The notes: generated by a model from the letters alone, not told the origin. A stretch of DNA of 8,978 bases from an uncultured Rhodospirillaceae bacterium (GCA_913041095.1 CAJWIB010000086.1:1-8978); one strand, 5' to 3'; counted from the stretch's first letter, positions 1-6,504 are shown. Numbers and translations are program-made.

Positions 1-1078
1 CCTGGTTGATCGCGAAGCCCCGGGCGGTCGGTATTTGCAACTGCTCAATAGCCGTTTTGTGGGTTTTCATCGGCAGATGATTTTGTAAATAACCCTGTGG
101 CAACGAGCTAATCGCGGACGCACCGAAGCCAATAAGTGTCGCCGCTTTATCAGCCGTATAGCCTTGAAAATTTCGTTGCAATGTGCCGCTTTTTAATGCG
201 ATCGCCAAACTGTCATCAGGGCGAGCGAAGTGATCGAAACCGATCCGTACATAACCGAGTTCGACCAGACGGTCTGAAGCTGCTTCTGCCTGTTCCCACC
301 TTGCATCGGCGTCAGGCAAATCAGCTTCTGAGATCATTTTTTGGTGTTCTTTCATCCACGGCACATGGGCATAACCAAAAAGTGCAATCCGTTGCGGCTC
401 AAGTGAGACAGCCTTATCGACCTGATCAGCGACCCGGGCGACGGTTTGATGAGGTAAGCCGTACATCAAATCCATGTTGATCGAATTGATGCCGTATTGG
501 CGCAACCAATCAATCACCTGTTTGGTGACTTCGAAAGGTTGGATACGATTAATTGCTTCTTGAACTTCAGGATGAAAATCCTGGACCCCGATGCTCGCCC
601 GATTGACGCCAGCTTCGGCAATACCTTTGATATAGTCTTCGGTAGCATCGCGTGGATCAAGCTCAACTGCAATTTCAGCAGCTTCAGCAATGTCAAAACG
701 TTGGCGCAAGCGATCAATGAGGCACTGCCAATCAGATGGCGTTAGCATGGTCGGGCTGCCACCGCCCCAATGCAGGTGTTGGGCTTTGAAACGGCTGGGT
801 AGTTTTTCAGCAACCAAATCTACTTCTTGCAGCAAAGTTTCCAGATAAGCGGCGATGGGATCATAACGATTAACGATTTTGGTATAACAGCCGCAGAACC
901 AGCACATAGAATCACAGAACGGAATATGAAAATAAAGCGACAACGGGTCAGCAGGATCAAGCTCGGGCAACCATTGAGAGGTGGTCTCACTGTTGATGCC
1001 ATCATGAAAATGCGGAGCCGTTGGGTAACTCGTATAACGCGGCACCCGAAAGTCATATTTATTTGCCAATTGGTTCAT
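1..1078 (-). CDS. hemN: Oxygen-independent coproporphyrinogen III dehydrogenase (HemN), C-terminus cut by window edge
   Basis: This radical-SAM enzyme oxidatively decarboxylates coproporphyrinogen III to protoporphyrinogen IX in the cytoplasm without oxygen, using S-adenosylmethionine and a [4Fe-4S] cluster (family knowledge). The reading frame is open from an ATG at 1078 to the left edge, about 359 codons of the usual 450-460, so roughly the last fifth is missing. Visible signatures are the N-terminal RVPRYTSYPTAPHF (residues 11-24), the HIPFC segment leading into the CX3CX2CXC cluster site (C55, C59, C62, C64), which matches true HemN rather than HemW, and the SAM-binding HWGGGSPT (103-110). 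NMDLMYGLPHQT and FGYAHVPWMK further on are also typical. The start is preceded by only a weak AAGAAA Shine-Dalgarno-like stretch, but it places the PRYTSYPTA motif where the family has it. There is no frameshift in the visible part. Confidence 0.95.
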   Translation of the reverse strand, partial: MNQLANKYDFRVPRYTSYPTAPHFHDGINSETTSQWLPELDPADPLSLYFHIPFCDSMCWFCGCYTKIVNRYDPIAAYLETLLQEVDLVAEKLPSRFKAQHLHWGGGSPTMLTPSDWQCLIDRLRQRFDIAEAAEIAVELDPRDATEDYIKGIAEAGVNRASIGVQDFHPEVQEAINRIQPFEVTKQVIDWLRQYGINSINMDLMYGLPHQTVARVADQVDKAVSLEPQRIALFGYAHVPWMKEHQKMISEADLPDADARWEQAEAASDRLVELGYVRIGFDHFARPDDSLAIALKSGTLQRNFQGYTADKAATLIGFGASAISSLPQGYLQNHLPMKTHKTAIEQLQIPTARGFAINQ

Positions 1079-1218
1079 GCTATTTCTTATAACTGTTCTA
1101 ATCTACTGTCGTGTTACTGTTCTTCAATGTTGGGTAGATGTTCCCGATTTTATTAGTGGGAGATTTGTAGAAATTTAAGAAAGAAGAGCGTATAATTCTC
1201 AAGATAATTCTTCGGCAA

Positions 1219-1247
1219 ATTATAACGAGTTAATGTCTTTATGACCA
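1219..1247 (-). promoter_or_regulatory. Candidate sigma-70-type promoter for hemN
   Basis: Read on the minus strand, TGGTCA (1247-1242) and a perfect TATAAT (1224-1219) are separated by exactly 17 nt. Transcription would start near 1212 and leave a leader of about 130 nt before the hemN ATG. I see no TTGAT-N4-ATCAA FNR box in the region upstream of it. This is motif matching only. Confidence 0.4.
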
Positions 1248-1378
1248 CTACAGACCCTTCTAAACAAATTATTGGCGAATCCTCAAGTTTGGCGCCGAGT
1301 AATGTTCGCTTTCACCCGCTGGGTGATACGGAGCGCGTCCGTTCTAATTTGTATATTACATTGATTCTTATACCATAA
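1241..1378 (+). CDS. Doubtful 45-codon ORF in the hemN upstream gap
   Basis: An ATG at 1241 opens 45 codons ending in TAA at 1376-1378, beginning MTTTDPSKQIIGESS and ending SNLYITLILIP. I do not recognise it. In its favour, the stretch from about 1270 to 1345 looks more gene-like and less AT-rich than its flanks (codons such as GGC, CCG, CGC), and a perfect TATAAT lies at 1191-1196 about 45 nt upstream. Against it, there is no clear Shine-Dalgarno sequence, the -35 region is poor, and its start overlaps the candidate hemN promoter on the other strand. It could be a small protein, the surviving N-terminus of a decayed gene, or chance. Nothing else gene-like is visible between 1079 and 1460. 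Confidence 0.2.
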   Translation: MTTTDPSKQIIGESSSLAPSNVRFHPLGDTERVRSNLYITLILIP

Positions 1379-1400
1379 TTAGCCAAAAAAATTAGCAATA

Positions 1401-1452
1401 TGACAACCTATCTGGAAAATAGGGGATTAATTCTAATCTAAGTAAACTGTCA
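1401..1452 (-). terminator. Nested weak stem-loops downstream of the fabI-aroC-AhpD unit
   Basis: Just past the stop of the peroxidase-related gene, short complementary arms are nested. An outer TGACA/TGTCA pair (1401-1405 with 1448-1452) encloses CCTAT/ATAGG (1407-1411 with 1419-1423) and GATTA/TAATC (1425-1429 with 1434-1438). On the minus strand a run of seven T follows only about 10-15 nt later (1391-1385). The arms are AT-rich and the T run is detached, so this is at best a weak terminator or a structured transcript end. Confidence 0.2.
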
Positions 1453-1460
1453 CCAAAATA

Positions 1461-2039
1461 CTATCGATTCATTTCGTGATAATCGGCATTCGGCATCATG
1501 TCCAAACCATGCGCCATGCGGTTGGTATAATTGAAAAATGCAGTGGTATCGCAGATGTCGAAAATATCCTGTTCGACAAAGCCAACATTACGCAAACCAT
1601 CGCGATCAACATCACCAATATCGTGCGGGCTTTTTGTCAGCTTCCAGGCAAAATCCAGCATCGTGTGGGTGCGTTCATCAAGCTCGGCAACGCGGTAATT
1701 CATCACCATCATTTCACCCAATTGAGGATCGCCGGACAATTGACGTACTGCCTGTCCGTGCGCAACCAAACAATAATAACAGCGGTTGGCGGAAGACACG
1801 ACAACGGCAATCATCTCGCGTTCAAGTTTAGTGAGATTGCAGTCTTCTTCGTCAAGCATAAGCTTGTTGTAGAAAGCCGTAAAATTGCGGAACTTTTCAA
1901 TATTACCCGTATAGGCGCGGAGCACATTCGGCACCATGCCCAGATTTTCTTCGCAAACGGAAAAGTATTCCTTGGTGTCTTCGTCGAGGCTGTCCAATTC
2001 GGGCAGGGGGATTTTAACGATATGATCTGGTTGCGGCAT
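1461..2039 (-). CDS. Peroxidase-related carboxymuconolactone decarboxylase/AhpD-like protein
   Basis: A 192-residue protein of the AhpD/carboxymuconolactone decarboxylase fold, closest to the uncharacterised peroxidase-related branch. The AhpD-type active site is visible: an acidic helix KLEREMIAVVV (71-81, with E73/E75) followed by CYYCLVAHG, giving C87-X2-C90-X3-H94. Family members use such a CXXC pair for thiol-dependent peroxide or alkylhydroperoxide reduction. The substrate here is unknown, and no signal peptide is present, so it should be cytoplasmic. The chosen ATG at 2039 lies 5 nt after the aroC stop. A GTG at 2054, overlapping the aroC end, would add five residues. Neither has a convincing Shine-Dalgarno sequence, so translation is probably coupled to aroC. 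It is the last gene of the fabI-aroC unit. Confidence 0.85.
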   Translation of the reverse strand: MPQPDHIVKIPLPELDSLDEDTKEYFSVCEENLGMVPNVLRAYTGNIEKFRNFTAFYNKLMLDEEDCNLTKLEREMIAVVVSSANRCYYCLVAHGQAVRQLSGDPQLGEMMVMNYRVAELDERTHTMLDFAWKLTKSPHDIGDVDRDGLRNVGFVEQDIFDICDTTAFFNYTNRMAHGLDMMPNADYHEMNR

Positions 2040-2044
2040 GTAAA

Positions 2045-3115
2045 TTATCTGCACTGGGTCTTATGGAGCAGCAAGTGATCAGCGAGTACACAGGCGATCA
2101 TGGCTTCACCCACCGGAACACCCCGAATGCCGACACAGGGGTCATGACGGCCCTTGGTTGAAACTTCGGCGTTCTCACCGCTGGTGGTGATGGTCTGGCG
2201 TGGCGTTGTGATTGAGCTTGTTGGTTTTACAACAAAACGCGTGATAATATCCTGACCGGTTGAGATGCCGCCTAAAATACCGCCGGCATTGTTCGAGAGA
2301 AAGCTCGGTCGGCCATCCAGCATGCGCATTTCATCGGCATTTTCTTCACCACTCAGTTCAGCCGCGCCAAAACCAACGCCAATTTCAACGCCCTTGGCGG
2401 CGTTAATACTCATCAAACCTTTGGCAATGTTGGCATCCATTTTATCATAGACCGGATTACCGAGTCCGACAGGCACGCCGCGAGCGACAATTTCTATGAC
2501 CGCGCCGATGGAGGAGCCTGCTTTGCGGATGTCATCAAGATAGCTGCCCCATTCTTTGGCCATATCAGCATCCGGGCACCAGAACGGATTATTATTAATT
2601 TCGGCCCAATCCCATTTATTGCGATCAATTTTATGGGGGCCCATTTGCACCAGCGCGCCTCGGACGTCGATAGCATCACCAAGTACTTTCCTGGCAATCG
2701 CACCGGCGGCAACCCGGCAGGCGGTTTCCCGTGCGCTCGCCCGACCGCTGCCGCGATAATCGCGAATGCCGTATTTTTGATCGTAGGTGTAATCAGCATG
2801 GCCTGGACGATATAAATTTTTGATGTCTTCGTAGTCCTTGGAGCGCTGATCAGTGTTCTCAATCAACAAACCGATGGGTGTGCCGGTGGTTATACCTTCG
2901 AATACGCCCGACAGAATACGCACCTTATCGGCCTCTTTACGTTGGGTAGTATGGCGCGATTGTCCCGGCCGGCGCTTATCCAACCAGATTTGGATATCAT
3001 TTTCGTTGAGGTCGATATTAGGAGGCGTGCCGTCTACCACACAGCCGATGGCAGGGCCATGGCTTTCACCAAATGTCGTGAACTGAAATAGGTGGCCAAA
3101 GCTATTTCCCGACAT
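2045..3115 (-). CDS. aroC: Chorismate synthase
   Basis: AroC converts 5-enolpyruvylshikimate-3-phosphate to chorismate, the last shikimate-pathway step, in the cytoplasm. It needs reduced FMN, which is not consumed. The 356 residues match the usual 350-390. All three family signatures are present: GESHGPAIGCVVDG (16-29, catalytic H19), GRASARETACRVAAGA (124-139), and RHDPCVGIRGVPVGEA near the C-terminus (about 323-338, with the second conserved histidine at about 324). RRPGQS (48-53) is the phosphate/FMN region. No separate flavin-reductase domain is fused, so it is the monofunctional type that depends on an external FMN reductase. The start at 3115 is supported by AAGGCGAG about 8 nt upstream. 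That site overlaps the fabI stop codon, implying co-transcription and coupling. Another ATG 7 nt upstream is out of frame. Confidence 0.97.
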   Translation of the reverse strand: MSGNSFGHLFQFTTFGESHGPAIGCVVDGTPPNIDLNENDIQIWLDKRRPGQSRHTTQRKEADKVRILSGVFEGITTGTPIGLLIENTDQRSKDYEDIKNLYRPGHADYTYDQKYGIRDYRGSGRASARETACRVAAGAIARKVLGDAIDVRGALVQMGPHKIDRNKWDWAEINNNPFWCPDADMAKEWGSYLDDIRKAGSSIGAVIEIVARGVPVGLGNPVYDKMDANIAKGLMSINAAKGVEIGVGFGAAELSGEENADEMRMLDGRPSFLSNNAGGILGGISTGQDIITRFVVKPTSSITTPRQTITTSGENAEVSTKGRHDPCVGIRGVPVGEAMIACVLADHLLLHKTQCR

Positions 3116-3123
3116 CAGACATA

Positions 3124-3131
3124 CTCGCCTT
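3124..3131 (-). promoter_or_regulatory. aroC ribosome-binding site overlapping the fabI stop
   Basis: On the minus strand the sequence TTAAGGCGAG contains both the fabI TAA (3132-3130) and an AAGGCGAG Shine-Dalgarno-like motif, 8 nt before the aroC ATG. It decides the aroC start and suggests that ribosomes finishing fabI reinitiate on aroC. Confidence 0.6.
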
Positions 3132-3954
3132 AAGACTCACCGTTATTGACGGTGATGTCAGGCGCATCGACGGCTTTCATACCGACAATGTTATAGCCGC
3201 AATCGACGTGATGGGTTTCACCGGTAACGCCGGACGATAAATCACTGAGGAGATACATGCCCGAGCCGCCAACATCCTCATTGGACACATTGCGGCGGAG
3301 CGGCGAGTTATATTCGTTCCACTTGAGGATATAGCGGAAATCGCCAATGCCGGAAGCAGCCAAGGTTTTCATCGGACCGGCCGAGAGAGAATTCACCCGA
3401 ATGTTCTGGCTGCCGAGGTCTTCGGCAAGATAGCGCACACTGGCTTCAAGCGCTGCCTTGGCGACACCCATGACATTATAGTGCGGCATGACGCGTTCGG
3501 AGCCGGCGTAGGTCAGTGTTAAAAGCGCTCCACCATCGGTCATGAGTTCTTGCGCGCGCTGGCAAATGGCGGTGAAGGAATAACACGAGATCTGCATCGT
3601 CAGGGCAAAATTGTCAGCCGAGGTATCGAGATATTTTCCGGTCAGCTCATCCTTATCGGAAAAGGCGATGCCATGGAGGACAAAGTCGAGCTTGCCCCAT
3701 TTTTTCTTAATCTTCGCAAAGACTGCATCAATGCTACTGTCATCGGTAACATCGCAGGGTAGCACGATTTCCGAGCCCACGGATTCGGCAAGTGGTACCA
3801 CGCGCTTCTGCAAAGCTTCACCTTGAAAAGTGAAAGCCAGGTCAGCACCTTGGTTGGAAGTTGCTTGGGCGATCTGCCAGGCGATTGAGCGATTATTGGC
3901 GACGCCCATAATCAATCCCTTTTTGCCCGCCATCAGGCCTGCTGAATTACTCAT
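3130..3954 (-). CDS. fabI: Enoyl-[acyl-carrier-protein] reductase (NADH), FabI type
   Basis: FabI reduces trans-2-enoyl-ACP to acyl-ACP with NADH, closing each round of type II fatty-acid elongation. It is a short-chain dehydrogenase-like cytoplasmic tetramer. The chosen start at 3954 gives 274 residues (E. coli 262). It is preferred over ATGs at 3978 and 3972 because GAGGGA sits 3 nt upstream and the protein then begins just ahead of GLMAGKKGLIMG. The dinucleotide loop GVANNRSIAW spans 17-26. The catalytic residues match E. coli Y146, Y156 and K163 as Y149, Y159 and K166 within YNVMGVAKA. SAGPMKTLAASGI and HVDCGYNIVGM are also diagnostic. The residue equivalent to E. coli Gly93, a known triclosan-resistance position, is Ala97 (HGIAF). 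FabI heads the fabI-aroC-AhpD unit. Confidence 0.97.
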   Translation of the reverse strand: MSNSAGLMAGKKGLIMGVANNRSIAWQIAQATSNQGADLAFTFQGEALQKRVVPLAESVGSEIVLPCDVTDDSSIDAVFAKIKKKWGKLDFVLHGIAFSDKDELTGKYLDTSADNFALTMQISCYSFTAICQRAQELMTDGGALLTLTYAGSERVMPHYNVMGVAKAALEASVRYLAEDLGSQNIRVNSLSAGPMKTLAASGIGDFRYILKWNEYNSPLRRNVSNEDVGGSGMYLLSDLSSGVTGETHHVDCGYNIVGMKAVDAPDITVNNGES

Positions 3955-3957
3955 TGG

Positions 3958-3963
3958 TCCCTC
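3958..3963 (-). promoter_or_regulatory. Ribosome-binding site deciding the fabI start
   Basis: GAGGGA on the minus strand ends 3 nt before the ATG at 3954. The upstream in-frame ATGs at 3978 and 3972 lack a comparable site, so the shorter FabI N-terminus is preferred. Confidence 0.55.
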
Positions 3964-4018
3964 GTTATTCATCACCATACAGGAAATCTACCGGTAACCC
4001 CGCCGATTTTGCCGCACC

Positions 4019-4047
4019 ATAATTAAAACTAAGTTGATGATCGACAA
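4019..4047 (-). promoter_or_regulatory. Candidate promoter of the fabI-aroC unit
   Basis: On the minus strand TTGTCG (4047-4042) and AATTAT (4024-4019) are spaced 17 nt apart in an AT-rich gap. The predicted start is near 4012, leaving about 57 nt of leader before the fabI ATG. The boxes match the sigma-70 consensus only partly. Confidence 0.35.
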
Positions 4048-4169
4048 AAAGATTTAAAGCTTTGCTAAGACTATTATTTATGGGGAATTTATGCGGTTTC
4101 TTAAGCTAAATAGCAATGCAAAATGACCAAGTATTCAGTTGTATCTTATCACATTTTTTAACAAAAGAT

Positions 4170-4188
4170 TTCAGATTCGCAAATTGAA
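4170..4188 (-). terminator. Weak hairpin after the U32 gene
   Basis: Immediately after the U32 stop, TTCA and TGAA arms (4170-4173 with 4185-4188) with further AT pairs and one mismatch enclose a CGC loop. On the minus strand ATCTTTTGTT follows. The stem is AT-rich and imperfect, so this is only a possible rho-independent terminator. Confidence 0.3.
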
Positions 4189-4191
4189 GTT

Positions 4192-5850
4192 CTAAGCGCT
4201 AATTTTATCGGCTGGTTTGTCTTTCATATTTTGATCAAACAACTCGCCCTGTTTTTTCTTAGCCAGCAACTCGCGCGCCCGGGCATAAGATGGATCGTGC
4301 CAGAACATCAGGCAGCCATTGCAGCCTTTGCCGCAGCAGCCTTCCATGCCGATGCGCGGTGTTTTCACTTTTAGAGATGTATCCCGGAGGGCCTGCGACT
4401 CCCGCAGCCTATCGCGTTTGTTGGTATAAGCTTGCACCGATCCTTTGCCCGCTTCAATCGCGTGTGTTTCAGCATCAAGTTTTATGCGGTCCCATTGCAC
4501 TTCAGTTAGCGAGCGTTCTTTGCGCAGCACTGTCATCGGCGGGATGCGCTCCTTGAGCGTCGTTAGGTCTTCTTGGTCGAACACTGCAAACGGCACGCGG
4601 AAGTAGGGATCATGGCCACCATTGATGACGCTTCTAATCTCGCCGGTTTTGGCGTGCTCAAATTCATAAAGCCTAAGCAGGATAGTGTCGCGGTCGTTCG
4701 GCGGCACAAATTCCAGCACATCACTGGCTTCAAGTTTGTTTTTGCCCTCGATGATGAATGCATCGTCTCCAACTGATTGCACTATGCCAGCATATTCCCA
4801 AGCCCCAAGCGTCGCCGTATTTTCATAACCATGCGAATGATTGGTCAAGCGGCCTTCATGAAAAGCATAGGTGTAGCCGCGATTGGGAATGGTCAGCAAC
4901 TCATCCATATAGTCTTCGGCTGACCAGTTTTCTGGATCATTGTACCAATCATCGATGGCCATACGGTAAGCGCGGGCGACGAGGGCGACGTAATAGATGC
5001 TTTTGCCACGGCCTTCGACTTTGAGCGAGTCGACACCGATCCTTAAAAGATCATCCAATTTCGGCATGATGCAGAGATCTTTGGAATTAAGGATATAAGA
5101 ACCACGGTCATCTTCTTCGATTGGCATAAATTCGCCGGGGCGTATTTCCTCTTCGAGCAGAAACTCAAACAGCTCTAGATTTTCTTCGGTCAGCGGCAGT
5201 TCTTTGCTAGTGCCGTCTTTAAGCCGCATATGAACCTTGTATTTCCAGCGGCAGCTATTAGCGCAGGCCCCTTGGTTGGCGCCGCGCTCAGCCATGAAGT
5301 TGGATAATAGACAGCGCCCGGAATAGGTCATGCACATAGCGCCATGGATAAAAGCTTCCAGCTTAATGTTCGGGCATTTTTCTCTAATTTCGGTGAGCTC
5401 ATTAAAAGACACTTCGCGGCCAAGCACGCACAGGCTGGCGCCTTGATCCTGCCAGAATTTGACCGATTGCCAGGAACAGATATTGGCTTGGGTAGATACG
5501 TGGAGATCCAATTCGGGTGCCCGTTCCTTGACGAACATGAAAACGCCAGGATCGGCGACAATCAGGCCATCAGGTTGAACTTTGCGTACCGTATCGACAT
5601 AGTCGGGCAGTTTGTCGATATCCTTGTTGTGGGAAAACAGATTGAGAGTGAGATAGACGCGTTTGCCATATTTATGGGCGAACTCTACGCCCTCAACGAC
5701 TTCTTCCAGCGTGAATTCAGACTTAGTGCGGAGCGACAGATCGGGCGTGCCGAGATAAACCGCATCCGCGCCATAGAGCACGGCGATTTTCAGCTTTTCC
5801 AGCGAACCTGCCGGTAGCAGCAGTTCGGAACATCTTTGAATATCAGTCAT
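4192..5850 (-). CDS. U32-family protein, TrhP/YegQ-like (probable tRNA U34 hydroxylation), with Cys-rich C-terminal tail
   Basis: A 552-residue member of the family historically called peptidase U32. The N-terminal half resembles E. coli TrhP (YegQ): SELLLPAGSLEKLKIA (8-23), STQAN (119-123), VKFWQ (130-134), GREVS (144-148), and HGAMCMTYSGRCLLSNF (169-185). Four cysteines expected to hold an iron-sulfur cluster are C173, C180, C196 and C200. NSKDLC (255-260) and DSLKVEGRGKS (274-284) are also family-typical. TrhP makes 5-hydroxyuridine at tRNA position 34 using prephenate, and protease activity is doubtful for this branch. E. coli TrhP has about 450 residues. The surplus here includes a tail with GCCGKGCNGC (C505, C506, C510, C513), which suggests a second metal site or a disulfide module. 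The start at 5850 has only a weak Shine-Dalgarno sequence, and an in-frame TAA lies just upstream. The exact RNA substrate is inferred, so I give no symbol. Confidence 0.85.
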   Translation of the reverse strand: MTDIQRCSELLLPAGSLEKLKIAVLYGADAVYLGTPDLSLRTKSEFTLEEVVEGVEFAHKYGKRVYLTLNLFSHNKDIDKLPDYVDTVRKVQPDGLIVADPGVFMFVKERAPELDLHVSTQANICSWQSVKFWQDQGASLCVLGREVSFNELTEIREKCPNIKLEAFIHGAMCMTYSGRCLLSNFMAERGANQGACANSCRWKYKVHMRLKDGTSKELPLTEENLELFEFLLEEEIRPGEFMPIEEDDRGSYILNSKDLCIMPKLDDLLRIGVDSLKVEGRGKSIYYVALVARAYRMAIDDWYNDPENWSAEDYMDELLTIPNRGYTYAFHEGRLTNHSHGYENTATLGAWEYAGIVQSVGDDAFIIEGKNKLEASDVLEFVPPNDRDTILLRLYEFEHAKTGEIRSVINGGHDPYFRVPFAVFDQEDLTTLKERIPPMTVLRKERSLTEVQWDRIKLDAETHAIEAGKGSVQAYTNKRDRLRESQALRDTSLKVKTPRIGMEGCCGKGCNGCLMFWHDPSYARARELLAKKKQGELFDQNMKDKPADKISA

Positions 5851-5862
5851 CTTACATACCGA

Positions 5863-5929
5863 TTAACCATCTCGGCAGAGACATACCTAAACTAGCAGCT
5901 TTTGTACATTCAATTGTTAGAATGGTTAA
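5863..5929. promoter_or_regulatory. Inverted pair of TTAACCAT motifs, possible CtrA sites, upstream of the U32 gene
   Basis: TTAACCAT at 5863-5870 on the plus strand is mirrored by ATGGTTAA at 5922-5929, which is the same 8-mer on the minus strand. The two are 51 nt apart in a 92-nt intergenic gap. TTAACCAT matches a half-site form reported for the alphaproteobacterial cell-cycle regulator CtrA. The distal copy lies about 8 nt upstream of a TTGAAT (5913-5908, minus strand) that could serve as a -35 box, although no good -10 follows. The assignment is inference. Confidence 0.3.
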
Positions 5930-5930
5930 A

Positions 5931-5944
5931 AGCCGGATAGGGCT
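5931..5944 (-). terminator. Short GC stem plus T run after the lipoprotein gene
   Basis: On the minus strand AGCC (5944-5941), a six-base loop and GGCT (5934-5931) are followed directly by TTT. The left arm overlaps the stop codon. Four base pairs is short for an intrinsic terminator. Confidence 0.25.
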
Positions 5945-6419
5945 AGTTAATCACCCGCCAGGAGCCATCGTTTTGCCGGCAGGCGGTGCCTTTGACGATT
6001 TCTTTACGGCCATCAACGGTAATTTCGTGCTCATATTCGCGGCAATACTCGCCTGAAGACGCTTGCTGGGTTCTGATTGGCGTTACCCTGCCAGAATGAC
6101 CCGTGTTGGGGTTGTTCCAGGTCGATGACTGTCCATCTTTGTTTTTTTCCAGAACCGCCTGCTGGGTCTCACTAGCTTTCATCCGGTCAACATCATCGAG
6201 GGTTTTACCAAGCTGACCTCCGACAAAAGCACCTCCTAGGGCCCCAATGGCGACTGCCGCTAACTTGCCCTTGCCGCTGCCAACTTGTGAGCCGGCGAGG
6301 GCTCCTAATCCAGCGCCAATTATGGTACCGAGAGTTTGTTTCTGTCCGGTTTGATTTTCAGCACAGGCCGCCAGAAAGGCAGCTAAGCTTAACACAAGTA
6401 CAAATTTAGAAGCTTTCAT
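5943..6419 (-). CDS. Glycine-zipper surface lipoprotein, rickettsial 17-kDa antigen family
   Basis: A 158-residue predicted lipoprotein. A basic N-terminus (MKASK) and hydrophobic core end in the lipobox LAAC with the lipidated cysteine at C19. Position +2 is Ala, which fits outer-membrane sorting by the Lol rule. Residues 31-71 form a glycine zipper: two hydrophobic segments with G spaced every three or four residues (GTIIGAGLGALAG, then AIGALGGAFVGGQLG), likely membrane-embedded helices. The C-terminal domain has YCREYEHEI (125-133) and TACRQNDGSWRVIN (145-158), the hallmark of the 17-kDa surface antigen/RT0821-like proteins, with C126 and C147 possibly forming a disulfide. The role is structural or envelope-related, and its biochemical function is unknown. 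It is transcribed divergently from pdxH. The ATG has only a distant GGAT as a Shine-Dalgarno sequence. Confidence 0.88.
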   Translation of the reverse strand: MKASKFVLVLSLAAFLAACAENQTGQKQTLGTIIGAGLGALAGSQVGSGKGKLAAVAIGALGGAFVGGQLGKTLDDVDRMKASETQQAVLEKNKDGQSSTWNNPNTGHSGRVTPIRTQQASSGEYCREYEHEITVDGRKEIVKGTACRQNDGSWRVIN

Positions 6420-6475
6420 CGTTTTATGATCCAGATTTTATCTAATTGTTTCCAATAACTTGATTGCCAGATTGA

Positions 6476-6504
6476 TTGATTCTTACAGGTTAACAGAATA
6501 AAAC
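6476..6504 (+). promoter_or_regulatory. Candidate pdxH promoter
   Basis: TTGATT (6476-6481) and TAAAAC (6499-6504) are spaced 17 nt apart on the plus strand. The -35 lies in a GATT triplication (6470-6481). The predicted start is near 6511, leaving about 57 nt to the pdxH TTG. The boxes match the consensus only partly. Confidence 0.28.

Noticed and set aside
136..745. Plus-strand open frames of 114 and 82 codons near the left edge
   Set aside because: Both are shadows of hemN, which runs uninterrupted on the minus strand through the whole stretch.
1165..1196. Plus-strand promoter at TATAAT 1191-1196
   Set aside because: The only -35-like TTGTAG is 20 nt away and the promoter would fire head-on against the better hemN promoter. 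It is kept only as weak support for the small ORF.
1372..1400. Repeat of AATTAGC around a poly-A run
   Set aside because: A 7-base direct repeat in AT-rich DNA is expected by chance and has no recognisable context.
1476..2078. A 200-codon open frame on the plus strand opposite the AhpD-like gene
   Set aside because: It is antisense to a gene with clear family motifs, is rich in His/Ile runs typical of reverse-frame translation, and has no recognisable domain.
3955..3978. FabI starts at ATG 3978 or 3972
   Set aside because: They lack a good Shine-Dalgarno sequence, while ATG 3954 has GAGGGA immediately upstream and gives the normal FabI N-terminus.
5344..5817. A 157-codon open frame on the plus strand opposite the U32 gene
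   Set aside because: It lies fully inside the well-supported U32 coding sequence and shows no independent motif or ribosome-binding site.
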